A DNA stretch of 26,296 bases from Pelargonium cotyledonis. Its lineage: Eukaryota > Streptophyta > Magnoliopsida > Geraniales > Geraniaceae. The DNA is taken from the NCBI GenBank assembly GCA_036897625.1, contig JAYMTA010000596.1, positions 1 through 26,296 on the forward strand, read 5' to 3'. Both the position numbers and the translations under genes were made by a program. This document shows positions 14,686 to 25,915 of the stretch, piece after piece (the stretch's first letter is position 1; each line of letters opens with the position of its first letter). The notes beneath the pieces were generated by a model. That model did not search any database. It had not been told where the DNA came from and saw only the letters and a program-made list of their open reading frames with translations.

Positions 14686-15060
14686 TTACTTCCCCCGAAC
14701 CCCCGCCAGCCTTGAAGGAGCAGAGAAACCCTAAAAAATACCAGAAATCGCCCAATCACAGATCTCCCGGGAATCGGAGAAGGAAGGTCCGAAATTGTGC
14801 AGAAACGGTGTGAGATAGTGACTGAAATGGATCGGTAGGCGAGAAGAGGATCGAAAATCGTTGAGAGAGAAAGTAGAGTGATTGTAGAGAGGGAGAGAGA
14901 GAGAGAGGTAGGGAAGGATCGATTGTTAGGGTTTTACAGAGGAGAAGGAGGAGGAGGAAATGAAAATAGAGAAGATATAAAGAAATAAACAAAAATTAGG
15001 GGTCGAGTTGGGGTTGGGGTCGGGGTCGAGTCAGTGTATTGTGTATCTATCCATCGATGG
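14686..15060 (-). promoter_or_regulatory. CCR4 promoter/5' leader with telo-boxes and GA tract
   Basis: Two telo-box motifs (AAACCCTAA) are seen: on the plus strand at 14726-14734 and on the minus strand at 14926-14934. A GA-rich tract spans about 14886-14907. These motifs are common just upstream of plant translation-related and other housekeeping genes. No convincing TATA box was found. The exact transcription start is unknown. Confidence 0.5.
14999..15025 (+). other. Four-run G-quadruplex motif upstream of CCR4
   Basis: Four runs of exactly four Gs lie at 14999-15002, 15010-15013, 15016-15019 and 15022-15025, with loops of 7, 2 and 2 nt. They are on the strand that is template for CCR4. 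The motif fits the standard G4 consensus; folding and function are not shown. Confidence 0.6.
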
Positions 15061-17000
15061 AGTGGTGGTGCTGTGGTGGTCTCTTAATAAACACCGGCCT
15101 GCCTCTTCCCTGCTCGTGGGCTCATTATAAATAGAATAAAATACGTAGAAATGGACTGACATAATTTTATATCAGTTACAATTTTACTAAGCTAATGAGA
15201 TAATGACACCTCATCAAATTTTATTTATATCCACTTAAATGAATTTGTGGAAGCAAAATGACCTATTCGAATCCATAATTTTAAATGAGGTGTTATCACC
15301 TCATTAGTGTAACTGATGTAAAGTTATATCAGTCAATTAATGTTCATATTACTCATATATATATATATATATTATTTTTGGGTTGTGAAAATAAAATATT
15401 TATTTATTTTGTTAAAACTTTTTTGGGTTATAAGTGTTGTTTTAAAAGCAACTACCTAGTAAAGATATCGAGTTTTCGTGTGTTTCATGTTTTGGGACAA
15501 TTTTTCAACGATTTTTACGAAAAATCTCATAGGAGAACAAATAACGCAGGGGTTGACATGGTGGAAGATAGTTTGCCCATTTCAACCATCACTCGGAGAC
15601 TCTAGCAAGAGGCTCATACCGTTTTGGCGTCGAAAAAACGTCAAGCGATTTTGGTGCTTCAAACAGTGTGGTAAGCGGTGGGGCATCGTTAAAATATTGG
15701 AAAGGAAGTAGATTGCGAATAAATATAATTGAATTTTTGTTTTATGCCAAAAAGGAGTATGAAATGAAATTGATAATGACATGAATGAGTGGTACACATA
15801 GAAATTTTTTTAAAATAACATTAAATTAAATGTTTTTGGTGTCTAACCGTTTTTGTGTTAAACATCACTTGAAAACCCTAGCTAGAGGTTGGTGACCTCA
15901 TATTTAAAAATCACACGTTTAAAAAAATATAAACCGTTATTATATTTTTATAATATTACATTATTGACTATCCATTTTTGGATAGATCACTTAGTTATAT
16001 CAACTCAATTGTTCCAAATTTATTAGTTGTCTTCCAGTGAGGATTAGATAATTCTAATATTACGTTGTTGTGTTTTTCAACCTCATGCTTAACCATATCT
16101 CTTTCAAGCAGCGCAAAACCTATCATGTGTTTGACTCGCATCGATTGAAGTTAACGACGACAACATTGTTTTGACTACTCTGTTTTCTTTTGCAGTGCAA
16201 ACTTATTTCGCAAAATTAGTAACATTTGTGTGATTGTTATACTCGCGCTTGTTTACTTAGCATCGAGTCGTAGAGAATATATATGTGTCAATTTAATGGT
16301 TTTGTTTGAGTGCTGCCCTTATAGTTGTTTCAATGAAATGATCTAATAATTAAATATCAAGCAAAAAATGTTTTACCTATGTTACACGGATTATGGCACA
16401 AAGATAACCACTAAATACACATTCAACACCAATCAACAGCTTCACATTACCAAATTAATGAGAAAACAATGGATATATAACAAAAATCACTTGATTTTTG
16501 GACTTACATGAATCATAACTAACATTAATTTATAGTATTCACTTTGAGTAAAAATAATACGAGAATACGTCAAATTTCAATCATTTATATCCACTCATAT
16601 TTTGTTCGCTCTAAAAAGTATATATTTCTTCTTCTTCTCCCTTAAATACAAATGTCACTTTTGATTCAGTTTTAACTATTATGATAGCTAAATTGAACCA
16701 TTTTGATTCACTCCTAGCTAAAAAACCGGCCATCTTGATGCTTTATCCATGTAAAGAGCGCCATTTTCGTCATTTTTCTATGCATCTCAAAAAAGGAAAC
16801 ATATTCATCACAAATAAATAAGAATTCAGAGTATCCGAACAGAAGATGATACCAAACATTGTTAACACTTTAATTTGTTCTGTACATGGCTTTCATTCAC
16901 ATCTAAATTCATAGCTATAATTAGAGGCAAGTAGAGACTTGCAAGCCACATATCCAGAAGACGAGGAAGAAGATGCAACAAACATATGGATGGATCAATC
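15061..17000. other. Intergenic spacer between CCR4 and the defensin-like gene
   Basis: This spacer is AT-rich. It holds a MITE (15153-15335), an AT dinucleotide run (about 15355-15372) and overlapping short frames at 15285-15711 with no recognisable domain. From 15720 to 16850 I see no gene or ordered repeat. Confidence 0.6.
15153..15335. mobile_element. MITE, family A, copy 1
   Basis: The ends are long inverted repeats: the left (GACTGACATAATTTTATATC...) and the reverse complement of the right (GACTGATATAACTTTACATC...) match over about 50 bp with small gaps, reaching the ATGAGGTG/CACCTCAT core. Length about 183 bp, no ORF. A second copy lies at about 24511-24687. The target duplication is not clear, so the superfamily is not assigned. 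Confidence 0.75.
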
Positions 17001-17518
17001 TCACACAAGAGGAGGTTGCTTACAAAAATAAGTGCAAGTGCAAATGGCATCTCTGCACTCTCCCACCCCGTACGATGATTCCTTGGAACAATCCTGCATG
17101 CATAGCTGCAACTCGCACGATTTGCTCGAATCCAGTAGCTGTTTGTGACAAGTATGCTCCGGTATCCTCACTGCATGTTGCGCGCCTCGGATGGCCATTG
17201 CTGGCATAATAAATCTATCTGTCCCTTATCAAAACACCAGCAAAAATGTTAATTATGTCAAAAACAACATAGCAACAAAAGCTTACAGAACTGTCTCTTC
17301 AACACATGTTTCAGCAAGTGCATCAAGCATATAGCCATTGCCATATATGAACCAAGAATATGAAAGAAAGAAAATTGCAACCTGTTTTCTTGCAAATTGG
17401 GTTAAAAAACTTCAACTCGGAATAAACAATTGATCAACCAGAAACAGGAAAGGAAGAGCGACGAACCTGTGAGAAGAACCAAAAGCAAGAGAGCGAAGAG
17501 AGAGTTCAAAATCTTCAT
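17001..17518 (-). CDS. Defensin-like (DEFL/LCR) secreted cysteine-rich peptide
   Basis: Two exons on the minus strand: 17467-17518 (ATG at 17518, phase 1) and 17001-17200 (TGA), with a 266-bp GT-AG intron. They encode 83 aa. Exon 1 and the first codons of exon 2 give a signal peptide (MKILNSLFALLLLVLLTAMA). The mature part has eight cysteines at residues 35, 46, 51, 55, 66, 71, 73 and 77: C-x10-C-x4-C-x3-C-x10-C-x4-C-x-C-x3-C. That includes the CxxxC and CxC pairs of the CS-alpha-beta fold and a GxC gamma-core (G64-E-C66). Separation of the signal peptide from the mature domain by one phase-1 intron is the usual DEFL gene plan. Members act as antimicrobial or signalling peptides; this one's role is not predictable. 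An in-frame ATG at 17617 would add 33 charged residues before the signal peptide, so it is rejected as the start. Confidence 0.85.
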
Positions 17519-18716
17519 CTCCGAAACCTTGAACTTCGCGATCCCAAGTTCCAACTTCAAAGTATACTCTTCCTTGGAGACTTTAACACTTTTAAAAGCT
17601 GATTCCTTCACAACCAAGACTCTTAAATGAAAGTTTCAAGTACAATATTCTTCAGGAGAGAAAAGGAAATGAAAATTCTGACAAACAACTTCAAATTTGT
17701 ACCTGTGAAAGAGAAGCTTGACTGTAGCATATAGATTTACTAAATATTAACTAAAAGATTGTATCTTATGGTTTGAGTAACTGAAATGTGATATCAAATC
17801 AAAGAATCTTAGAACCCCCAGCTAGTAGATCAGGTGGCAAGCTTCTCTTCATTAGAATATATTCTTTTCTTTATAACCTGCTATCAAATGTAATACCAAT
17901 CTTCCACTTAACAAGCAGAAATACAATGGAAAATTATATCAACTAATAATAATATTATTCAATATCTTCAAAAAGGTTTGGAGTTCAGAGCACATGAAAA
18001 ACATCATAACCAATACATTAAAGTAATTTAAGTATCATCACATTTAAAAGTGTTGGAAATCAAAATAATTGGCATAATATAACATTACAAGTAAAGATTC
18101 TAGAACATTTCTTTGAAGAGATAAATTTATATAACTACATCGAACTTCCACGGTCACGCCATTTAGAGTTATGAGAAAACATGAAAAGCATAAACAAGAC
18201 TTGTTTGAAACCAAAGCAACACACATATGTACTGAACAACAAACATAAACAAAAAACAGAGAGAAACTGCAGACACAAGCCTTAAAAAGTTGAGCCTTGT
18301 CCCAAGCAGCAACTATAACAAAAGCATAAAGCCACAACATGAAAGCAAACCAAATCCACAAGTTCAATTACAATGAAGATCAAATACAATATCAAACAAT
18401 TAGTTGTTTGAATTCAGGTACAAAAAAAAAAGTTGTACTTCAAACATATAATATGGATAAGGAACAAAGAAATAAGCAGGAACTTTTTTTTGTTCGGAGA
18501 ACCAAGAAAAATGCATGTCAATAATATAAATGCAATAAGAATACATGCAAACCATATTATGTAACAGAAAACATAATTACTTAAAATGATTCTGCTTATG
18601 TTGAAAATCAAAATGTTTCATTGACAAAACTAATCGACACATGTCTGAATATGCTAACAAACTGCATTGATGTTTTAAGAAAAAAAAACAAAACAAGAGC
18701 AAAACAAAAGGCGGAA
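17519..18716. other. Spacer between defensin-like gene and eL21 stop
   Basis: It should contain the promoter of the defensin-like gene (low end) and the eL21 3'UTR (high end). No domain-bearing ORF is seen. The T-rich hydrophobic minus frame at 18044-18367 looks like composition, not a protein. No clear TATA box was identified for the small gene. Confidence 0.55.
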
Positions 18717-20041
<1,325 letters not shown>

Positions 20042-20091
20042 TTCTCGGGAGAGAGAGTGGATAAAACCCTGGACGATGCTATTAGTTATCG

Positions 20092-20220
20092 TTTATATAT
20101 TGCTTGTGTTAGGGTTAGAGCAGTCAATTTTGGGCCGTGGGCTCTCTTTCGGCCTAACGCTTAGATTTTTATGATTTCCTATTGGGCCTAACGTGATAGC
20201 TCAAGTTCGTAGTTGGGCTG
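20092..20220 (-). promoter_or_regulatory. RPL21 core promoter: TATA box and four site II elements
   Basis: A TATATAAA box is read on the minus strand at about 20092-20100. Upstream of it lie four TGGGCC/T site II motifs (20131-20136, 20138-20143, 20183-20188, 20214-20219) and a second TTAGGGTTAG-like motif at about 20109-20118. Site II with telo-box is the known TCP-linked signature of plant ribosomal protein genes, coupling expression to growth. Confidence 0.75.
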
Positions 20221-21660
20221 AAAATGTGTCCTTATTCTAGCCTTTTATTTCATGTGCAAAAGCTTAATTAAACCTTGCAAAAGAGCAACCCAAGCATCTC
20301 CTCTCATTATCAAAGAATTTTAAGGGCAGTTTGGTTATGTCCACGTGGAACATATCAATTAGTCAACATCATTTCAAAATTCGTGAAGTTAAATGAGGGA
20401 TTGACATTCCCTCAGCTCATAGGCATCGTTTCAAACTCACACATCCATGTTTTACTCCTGTGACTGTCCATATCCACCTTTTTGTAGTTCTCTTCAGAGT
20501 ACTCTCATCTGCGTTTATGTAAGACTCTTGAGACTCACGTCTTCTTAGCACTTATGTCCATGTCTTAATAATAAAACATATATAGTCACTAAGATGTTAA
20601 TCAAAACGGTAGGCCCTCTTAGGAGCTTCTCCCTACTCCTAATAGCTTGAAGTGAACGTGAGACTCTTAAAACTATTGAATATAAACAATGCTATTTGTA
20701 TCAATAAAAGCACTTTAGGCTTCACACATCCCGAGATACTCGAAACTAATGTTAGTTTATTAGAGTCAATTAGTAAAATTTATTAACAGGTCGTCATTGT
20801 AATTGATTTGATAAAATTTGATGACAATACATTGATGGTGTGTTTGTGAACCATCATCTCATTTGAAATGCTGGATTTGAACCACATTAGGTGTTTAGAA
20901 ACTCCAATAATTTAGAATTTGATTTGAACCAAATCAAATAACATTCAAAACATGCCAAGAGCATGAGATTTAAAATGACAACTCTTACATTGTTATTTGA
21001 ATTTCTTTGATTTTCCAAACATTATATTTGTATTTAAAATACAATAACATTTCAAATAAAATCAAGAACTCAAACATAAACTGACAGTATACTATGGAAC
21101 ATATTTACTTTGTTTGTCCAATGAAAAATATGATTAGTAGCTGGCCACTTCCTCCATTTACATCTCTTAGAAAACTAGAAGTCCACACACACACAGGCTG
21201 TTTTTGCAGTTGATGACAAGTTTTTTTTTTTTATCTCCTATTTCTAGACAGCACTAGTCTTTTAAATATAAGCTTCCATCAATTTCATGCATGTAATTAT
21301 TTTCATTACATCTATTACGCAGCCGTGGAGGAGACGTGCAATATATACATATATATTCCACTATTCATTGTTTTAATTTTTAATTTGTTGAATATCATTG
21401 GTATGATTTGTATAGAAAAAAAAAATCTCCAACTAATCCTTCAAAAAAAAATCTTCAAATAATAATTAGAAAAAATTTGGTTGGATTGTATATATATAAC
21501 TTTTTCATTACCATTAATCACGTTATTCCATGTGACCTTACTTCAATTCGTAAATGCAACATTGTTCTAATAATTGTAAAATGTTAGTCTATGTAAAGTC
21601 GCTATAAGCTTTTTATTTTAATGAATCAATTTGACATATATAAATGTGGTGGGGTGGGTG
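20221..21660. other. Divergent spacer between RPL21 and dirigent gene 1
   Basis: Divergent intergenic region, strongly AT-rich, no ORF with a domain. Around 20834-21080 the text has several inverted TTTGATTTG/CAAATCAAA-type matches, which may be an old MITE (see findings). Confidence 0.55.
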
Positions 21661-21670
21661 ACACAATGTG

Positions 21671-21677
21671 TATATAA
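21671..21677 (+). promoter_or_regulatory. TATA box of dirigent gene 1
   Basis: TATATAAGG lies 67 nt before the chosen ATG (21738). With usual spacing, transcription would begin near 21700, giving a leader of about 40 nt. Confidence 0.65.
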
Positions 21678-21737
21678 GGCAAAGCCGGCAAGGCCTTGTT
21701 TACTTAACAAATGTGTACCAAATTTCCAATACCAGCC

Positions 21738-22301
21738 ATGGCTATCAATTCCATTTTTTTCTTCACAATCCTCCTCATCTCTGCCGTCGCCGCCGCCGGC
21801 AACCACCACTTCTCCCGGAACCTGTCTCCGGCATCACTAAAGCTCAAGAAAGAGAAGCTAACCCACCTCCACTTCTACTTCCACGACACCTTGAGTGGGC
21901 CCAATCCCACGACGGTCCAAATAGCTCAGGCGCTGGCGATGAACACGTCGGCCACCTTTTTCGGAGCCGTGATGGCATTGGACGATCCTTTGACGGTGGG
22001 GCCCGACCCGAGCTCCAAGATTGTGGGGAGAGCGCAAGGGGTGTACCAGTTCGCGTCGCAGAGCGAGCTCGCGCTTTTGATGGTCATGAACCTGGTTTTC
22101 ACGGAAGGGAAATATAACGGCAGCTGTGTCAGTGTCTTGGGACGTAACGCCGTTACCAACGCCGTCCGGGAGATGCCGATCGTCGGCGGGAGCGGGAGGT
22201 TCCGGTTCGCTCGTGGCTACGCGGAGGCCAAGACTCGCACGTTTGACCCCAAAACCGGCGATGCTGTGGTGGAGTATGATATTTATGTCTTGCACTATTG
22301 A
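21738..22301 (+). CDS. Dirigent protein (DIR-b/d, DIR22-like)
   Basis: Intronless, 187 aa. I chose the ATG at 21738 over the in-frame ATG at 21711: it opens directly into a signal peptide (MAINSIFFFTILLISAVAAA) and aligns with the start of the second dirigent copy downstream. The extension MCTKFPIPA would sit a few bases from the predicted cap site. Conserved dirigent blocks are HFYFHDTLSGPNPT, TFFGAVMALDDPLTVGP, IVGRAQGVYQFASQ, KYNGSCVSVLGRN and VREMPIVGGSGRFRFARGY, ending VEYDIYVLHY. N-glycosylation sites NTS and NGS are present. The family forms apoplastic eight-stranded beta-barrel trimers that steer stereo-specific coupling of phenoxy radicals (lignans, lignin-related products) or related cyclisations. 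The exact substrate cannot be read from sequence. Codons are strongly GC-rich compared with the surrounding DNA. Confidence 0.95.
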   Translation: MAINSIFFFTILLISAVAAAGNHHFSRNLSPASLKLKKEKLTHLHFYFHDTLSGPNPTTVQIAQALAMNTSATFFGAVMALDDPLTVGPDPSSKIVGRAQGVYQFASQSELALLMVMNLVFTEGKYNGSCVSVLGRNAVTNAVREMPIVGGSGRFRFARGYAEAKTRTFDPKTGDAVVEYDIYVLHY

Positions 22302-22764
22302 TTTCTATTTCATGGAATGCATTGCAGTTTCTTATCTGATATTTGTTATTCAATATTTATTATTTATGTGGTAAGAAACTCAATTACAAGTTTGTTGTTA
22401 TTTATTATTGGTTTTAAGTTCTTTCGGTCAGTTAATAGCGTGGGTTTTTAATCGGATCCGCAAACTTGTAGTTGACATCTTTAAAGGGTTTTACAACATT
22501 CAGACTAATTTTTTGTTTTAACTTTTAACAATTTTATTTTTTAGAACAAGAATTATAATATATTAATCAATACTCAAACCTTAAGCTACATCAGAAGAAC
22601 CGGTGCATCCCAGAGCAAGACCAGACATAGAATAGAGCCATAGCGGACCTTTAAGAGCCTTTACTTTGTTGATCTAAAAACAAAAGAGAACAACACATTC
22701 TCATATTTAGAATCTAACATCAAACAAAACCAAACTAGCAAATCATAACTATATGGCACCCCAA

Positions 22765-22978
22765 AACCTAACGCGAGATTCGGCATGACTTGCGTTTGGA
22801 ACCTCCCTTTCCACCAATAATAAGACCATAAAGACTTCGTATATCGGATCTTGTCTCGAAGTCCAAGATGACTTGTTGAGTATCATTCTCGACTATAACG
22901 CTCATCCACCCGAGCAACTTGATTCATAAAAGAGTCTCTCTAATGGCCTTAGCCTCCACCATGGCACAAATCCTAATA
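22765..22978 (-). pseudogene. RNase H-like (RVT_3) domain relic, probably LINE-derived
   Basis: Minus-strand translation from about 22978 downward gives MVEAKAIRETLL, then IKLLGWMSVIVENDTQQVIL and LDFETRSDIRSLYGLII. This is the pattern of the plant RVT_3 RNase H domain (AEAxAxREAL..A..LG...VIxExDSxxV). The frame is interrupted, and upstream reverse-transcriptase sequence is absent, so this is a dead fragment. It may come from an L1-type LINE or from a stand-alone plant RNase H gene; I cannot tell which. Confidence 0.6.
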
Positions 22979-23949
22979 TCTAATTGATGCAAATATATGT
23001 ATTTTCCTAAAATGAGACATACATTTATACAAATCATTGCTAGATAATTAATCAATCATGATGAAAGTTGAGAACTAGAATGAGTTGTAGTTAACAGCTG
23101 AGGAGATAGGTTCAATTTTAAAATTTTATCAAATGTTTTTATATAAGTTGGTTCTTCACGTGATAATTAAATAACATTATTCAACGATCCAAAATCATGC
23201 ACCATTATTGATGAATTGTATAAAGATTTGGAATATCAAATCATAATATTAATTTACATGAGATGCTCGAGCATGATCATCCCTTAATGACATTTGAGCT
23301 AATCAATTTAATATTACTAAACACGACGTGTTAGAAAGTATCATGGCCATTTCTTTATAGACATTTGACAATTTTTTTTTATTTTGGCTGGCTAAGTTTT
23401 ATCACAATTAATGATTCCTTTCATTAATTTATATTTTGTGATGCAATTGCTCGTTCAACATTTAACAAATTAGAAAGATCATGTAATTCGTGGAAAAATA
23501 TGGATAGAGAGAAAGAAGATATAATTAAGTTAATTACAGATTGAGACTATCACGAGCCCAAACACAAAAAGAAGCAAAATTATTGTCGGTTCTCATTTTT
23601 TGCGTAATTTCTATATAAAAAAATGGAGTAGATTGGATTACACAATTAATATTTTCTTGTACTTGAGTTGCTTGAAGAATAAAAAAAATTAAGAATAGTG
23701 AAGTTTAGTGGGCATTGAGATCTTGGTCGATCTGTGTAAATAGTTTTGTGTTTACATGAATGAATGTTTTGTTGATTATTTATTTTGTTCATCCGTACTT
23801 TTATTATTGACGATCATTTGAAGCATCAACAGGTCAGAACAAAATTTGAGTTCTTGACATACTAACCTTAAAGTATTGTTCGTTCATATCAACTTGTATC
23901 AAAGCCATAATTAAGTTTAGTGTTTTGAGTTTTCAATACATATATATAG

Positions 23950-24495
23950 AGGTGAGTCGACTCACCTACCTAGTTTCTAAAAACTATGTAGTTTTGAGTA
24001 AATGACTTAAAGCAATAGTTTAAACTATGTAGTTTTGTTTTTCATTAAAAGAGATATTTCATTTTTCATCTCCAATATATAGGTTGACTGGAAAATTTTC
24101 GGTATAAGAGTTTGTAGCTTAAACTTAGCTTAAGAAACAATTGTAAATTTTTATTTGGTTAACCATCACCCATCCTCCATTAATAAACCTCAGATTGTTA
24201 ATTAGTTTCTTTTAAACATAGTATAAGTATATTAAAAAAATCAATTGGCATGAAAGTGAAGTTAATTGATTGGTGCTAGTGGCTTAGATCATATATAGAG
24301 GACATGATGGTGCGAAACTTGGTCGGCGAAAGAGAGAGAGGAGAGGAGGTCACCGAACCAAAGAGTAGATGAGAGAGAGGAAGTGGTGGCTGTTAGAGTA
24401 TAATTTAATTTTTTAGGGTTGATTTTTTTATTGTCAAAACTACATAGTTTTGATAAACTGATTCACCTAAGTTTAGATAACTCGACTTACGTCTA
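23950..24495. repeat. Inverted-repeat block with AAACTATGTAGTTTT motifs
   Basis: The near-palindrome AAACTATGTAGTTTT occurs at 23981-23995 and 24022-24036. Its inverse form AAAACTACATAGTTTTG occurs at 24437-24452. Flanking text also matches in inverse (GAGTCGACTCACCTA on the left; TTCACCTAAG...CTCGACTTAC on the right). Between them lies a GA-rich stretch (about 24328-24381). This could be a foldback or MITE-type element of about 540 bp; no target duplication was resolved. Confidence 0.4.
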
Positions 24496-24510
24496 TTTTA
24501 CTATATATAT

Positions 24511-24687
24511 AATAAAATATATATCAGTTGCAACTTAATTAAACCAATGAGGTGATGACATCTAATCAAATTTCACTTATACCCACCTATGAGAATTTGT
24601 GGGAGAGCAACGCACCGTCCGGATCCATGATTTTAAATAAGGAGTCATCACCTCATTAGTGCAACTGATATAAAGTTATATCTGTCA
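24511..24687. mobile_element. MITE, family A, copy 2
   Basis: Clear relative of 15153-15335, in the same orientation. It shares ATATCAGTTRCAA at the left, a central AATTTGTGG...GATCCATGATTTTAAAT-like block, and CACCTCATTAGTGYAACTGA at the right. Length about 177 bp with inverted ends. The two copies differ at many sites, so neither is very young. Confidence 0.75.
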
Positions 24688-25850
24688 ACTGATACTCATA
24701 TATATTTATTGAAAAATTGTTAAGTCATACATTTGATTCTGTTACTGTCACAACATTCAGGGTTATTGTGAAATATGGGTTCCAATACTGTTCCAGTGAA
24801 ACTGTTTTGCACAATCTAATGAAAATATATGTAGTTGTTTCTTTTTTCTTTTTCATCAAAATCAATTTGGACATAAAGAACCGTTAGGTCAGCGCCAGTT
24901 TTGTCCCTCTTCGTGTTCTTCACTTTCAACCTTTCTTTTCTGTCTTTGCATGATTTGTCTGATTAGCTATTCATGGCTAATTTGCTTGAATAAATTTAAA
25001 TTTAATGACTACTAATTATATACATATATGTATTTATGGAGAGGACGTGAGATCAGAAATTACACCCACCAAAATGTCACCATCTTTCTTTTTGACAACC
25101 ACCAATCCGTCGCATTCTAATAGAATATATATAGAAGTTGTCGGTTCACATCTATTACCAACTATTTCTCTCATTTCTAGTCCTACTTGTTAAGCAAACA
25201 AAGAAGCTTGAAGCTCAAGGATTTTGGCTAGGTTATAGTAGCCAGGAGAGCTCTCCAGTTCGATCGATTTTCATTAGATTCAGTACTTATAGAAATGGCC
25301 GAAAAGTCTTAAATTTTAACTAAACTCCAAACGACAGTAATCTTATACCGCAAAACATAAAAGAGTTACACATGCTTGAGGATGTCATACTTGCATGGGA
25401 ATAGACTTGAGGATGTCACAAGGTTGCAGCTACGTACGTTTCAAGAATAGTTGGTTCGAGGTCACTCTTGTGTGAGGCACATGCCGAAGATGTCGCAAGG
25501 GATGTCGATGTCACACTTGTTTGGAGGTACCACGTTTGCGGAGGCCATGACTTGGTGGGGTAGGTCAGAGATGTCCTACGGTCACGTCTTTGATGTCACA
25601 CACATCTCTTCTCGATCGATGGGTTGCAAATTAATGTGGCAGCGAAGAGGATCCCATAGCTAGCAATGCGTCTAGCTAATGGCTTTCCGAAGATGTGCTC
25701 TTTATTCGTGACATTTCTAAAATCCTTCAATTACGAGTGGTCACAACCTCAAAAAAAAAACCCACAATAACACTGAATGAAAAACAACCTAGCGTGCACT
25801 GAATCCACTACCAACCATCCTCCTTGATAAGCCCCTAAGAGCCACAAGTT

Positions 25851-25862
25851 TCTATATATAAC
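25851..25862 (+). promoter_or_regulatory. TATA box of dirigent gene 2
   Basis: TCTATATATAAC lies about 60 nt before the ATG at 25916, spaced like the promoter of dirigent gene 1. The ATG context (ACCATGGC) is good. Confidence 0.6.
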
Positions 25863-25915
25863 AATTCAATGCTCTTCATTTTTCCACAACACTCAATAGT
25901 ACCAACCACCAAACC

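Larger units (their letters stand above)
22302..25850. other. Repeat-rich spacer between the two dirigent genes
   Basis: About 3.5 kb, AT-rich, with no intact gene. It contains an RNase H-domain relic (22765-22978), a possible LTR-end fossil (about 23894), an inverted-repeat block (23950-24495), a MITE (24511-24687) and a degenerate GATGTC-rich stretch (25378-25605). The spacer separates what look like tandem duplicates. Confidence 0.6.

Noticed and set aside
15285-15711. Two overlapping plus frames (106 and 77 aa)
   Set aside because: The first starts inside MITE family A copy 1; neither shows a domain or plausible start context.
17402-17617. 71-aa minus frame beginning MVVKESAFKSVKV
   Set aside because: Its second half is exon 1 of the defensin-like gene read into the intron; the charged N-terminal part is best explained as 5' leader.
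18044-18367. Hydrophobic Cys-rich minus frame (107 aa)
   Set aside because: Driven by T-rich composition; cysteines show no defensin or knottin spacing and no splice structure supports it.
21858-22295. 145-aa minus frame, with other overlapping frames, in dirigent gene 1
   Set aside because: GC-rich dirigent codons leave long open shadow frames on the other strand and phases; no domains are seen there.
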